6,318 bases of DNA from JANRKH01 sp033761815 (GTDB lineage: Bacteria; Pseudomonadota; Alphaproteobacteria; Rickettsiales; Rickettsiaceae): contig JANRMF010000071.1 in assembly GCA_033761815.1 (NCBI GenBank), positions 1 through 6,318 on the forward strand. The letters are read 5' to 3'. The notes beneath the pieces were generated by a model. That model did not search any database and was not told the DNA's origin. It saw nothing but the letters and a program-made list of their open reading frames with translations. The position numbers and the translations under genes are program-made. Shown one piece after another: positions 5,125-6,318 of the stretch. Numbering within the stretch: the stretch's first letter is position 1; each line of letters opens with the position of its first letter.

Positions 5125-6318
5125 ATAAAGGCGCTCTACCTATACCCAAAACACTTTTTCCATTTATATGGCATTTTTTGAAAGAGCATAAAAAAGTTGT
5201 TCTGCTTTACATAATTCTTTGCTTACTTGCAGGTTTTTGGGGGCCAATTAACAGTCTCTTAATCAAGCAATTGATAGATTTGTTGCCAAATGCAAATGAT
5301 GGCAATGTATCATCACTCCTCTTGCCTGCTGGCCTAATAGTTCTAAATTTTATTATATTTGATAATGTTACTTGGAGAAGTATTAACTTTATTTGGGCTA
5401 AATATGTACCCATCATACAAAATAAGATTATTTCCTCTATGACGGATTATTCTTTACGTCATTCTCATGGTTTTTATCAAAATAATTTGTCTGGGAAAAT
5501 TTCAAAGCAAATAACAAATCTCTCGGATTCTATTGTTACAATTATTACTTTTAAAATTGCTAATTTTTTACGATGCGGATCTTTATTAATTGCCGCTTTT
5601 ATAACTTCTTATTTTGCACATCAGGTTTTTTGCATAATATTAGTTTGCTGGTTCATAATTTTTGCAGGATTTAGCATAAGTATGTCCAGTAAAATTGTTT
5701 CTATGTCAGATAATTTAGCAGAAGAAGAAACCAAAGTATCAGGAGAGATAGTTGATTCATTATCTAACCATTCTAATATCAAACTTTTTGGCCGGCTGAA
5801 ATACGAACAATCAAGAATAATACCAATTTTAGATAATATGGGAGAAAGATATTCTGCGCTATATATTTATTCCAATATAATTTACATAGTTCAAGGCGTC
5901 ATGATTGCAATGATGATGGGATTTTCAACTTTTTTCCTTGTCTATCTTTATGGAAAAGGCTTAGTAACGACTGGAGATTTTGCTCTCATTTTAGGTCTTT
6001 GTATGGAAACTGGTCATATGATATGGTATTTAATGGGTGAGATAGATGAATTTAACAAAGCATATGGTAAATGCAAGCAGACTCTAATATCATTAATTAT
6101 ACCTTTAGAAATAGAGGATAAGCCTAATGCTAGCTGTTTAAATTGCAAAGAGGGTAAAATAAAATTTGAATCGGTAGAATTCCATTACAAAGGCACCGAG
6201 GCCCTTTTCCAGAATAAATCCATCGAAATTAAAGCCGGTCAGAAAGTTGGGCTTGTTGGATATTCTGGCAGTGGCAAGTCTACTTTCGTCAATTTGATCC
6301 TAAGGCTTTACGATGTAA
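5115..6318 (+). CDS. ABC exporter, fused permease and ATPase (3' end beyond window)
   Basis: Open from ATG 5115 to the window edge: 401 residues, no stop reached. The N-terminal two-thirds is a type-I exporter transmembrane domain with hydrophobic segments at about 28-50, 68-84, 150-168, 170-190, 252-278 and 286-307, six in all. The ATPase domain begins near residue 347 (GKIKFESVEFHYKG) and includes the Walker A motif GYSGSGKST (382-390). The Q-loop, signature motif and Walker B would lie beyond the edge. Such half-transporters act as dimers in the inner membrane and export lipids, peptides or drugs (MsbA-like group); the substrate cannot be told. The start overlaps the RhuM/Fic gene by ten bases with no obvious ribosome-binding site, suggesting translational coupling. 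The coding sequence is strongly AT-rich. A family-typical length near 580-600 residues implies roughly a third is missing from the window. Confidence 0.9.
   Translation, partial: MQLNKGALPIPKTLFPFIWHFLKEHKKVVLLYIILCLLAGFWGPINSLLIKQLIDLLPNANDGNVSSLLLPAGLIVLNFIIFDNVTWRSINFIWAKYVPIIQNKIISSMTDYSLRHSHGFYQNNLSGKISKQITNLSDSIVTIITFKIANFLRCGSLLIAAFITSYFAHQVFCIILVCWFIIFAGFSISMSSKIVSMSDNLAEEETKVSGEIVDSLSNHSNIKLFGRLKYEQSRIIPILDNMGERYSALYIYSNIIYIVQGVMIAMMMGFSTFFLVYLYGKGLVTTGDFALILGLCMETGHMIWYLMGEIDEFNKAYGKCKQTLISLIIPLEIEDKPNASCLNCKEGKIKFESVEFHYKGTEALFQNKSIEIKAGQKVGLVGYSGSGKSTFVNLILRLYDV

Overview
The window looks like chromosomal DNA from an AT-rich alphaproteobacterium, most probably an intracellular member of the Rickettsiales or a related lineage. 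This rests on my recognition of the L28 and L31 protein sequences (a cysteine-free L31 beside L28), the low GC content by eye, and the mix of a RhuM/Fic protein, an ABC exporter and a possible tetratricopeptide-repeat remnant. No database search was possible, so the taxonomic statement is inference.

Layout. (1) Positions 7-514, minus strand: rpmB (L28) and rpmE (L31), one base apart, read from a near-consensus promoter at 547-575. (2) Positions 576-1009: intergenic DNA leading rightward into a DNA-repair operon. (3) Positions 1010-2762, plus strand: ada (methylphosphotriester and O6-methylguanine methyltransferase plus AraC-type activator), overlapping by 8 bases an AlkD-type HEAT-repeat alkylpurine DNA glycosylase. 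All key residues of both are visible. (4) Positions 2763-3301: about 540 bases without an intact gene. They hold a nested inverted repeat of about 136 bases, a perfect 16-base-pair hairpin, a likely eroded tetratricopeptide-repeat fragment, and a candidate promoter with a perfect 14-base palindrome in its spacer. (5) Positions 3380-6318, plus strand: three genes packed like an operon: a short-chain dehydrogenase/reductase, a RhuM-Fic fusion protein (1-base overlap) and an ABC exporter with fused membrane and ATPase domains (10-base overlap), which runs off the right edge.

How the genes fit together. Ada and AlkD cover complementary lesions: Ada removes methyl groups from O6-guanine, O4-thymine and the phosphate backbone, and AlkD excises N3- and N7-alkylpurines. 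If Ada autoregulates as in E. coli, both rise together after methylation damage. The second cluster is the least conventional part. A small-molecule oxidoreductase, a predicted nucleotide- or phosphate-transferring Fic protein with a RhuM head, and an exporter are translationally coupled behind what looks like an operator-controlled promoter. A shared function is plausible but not shown by the sequence.
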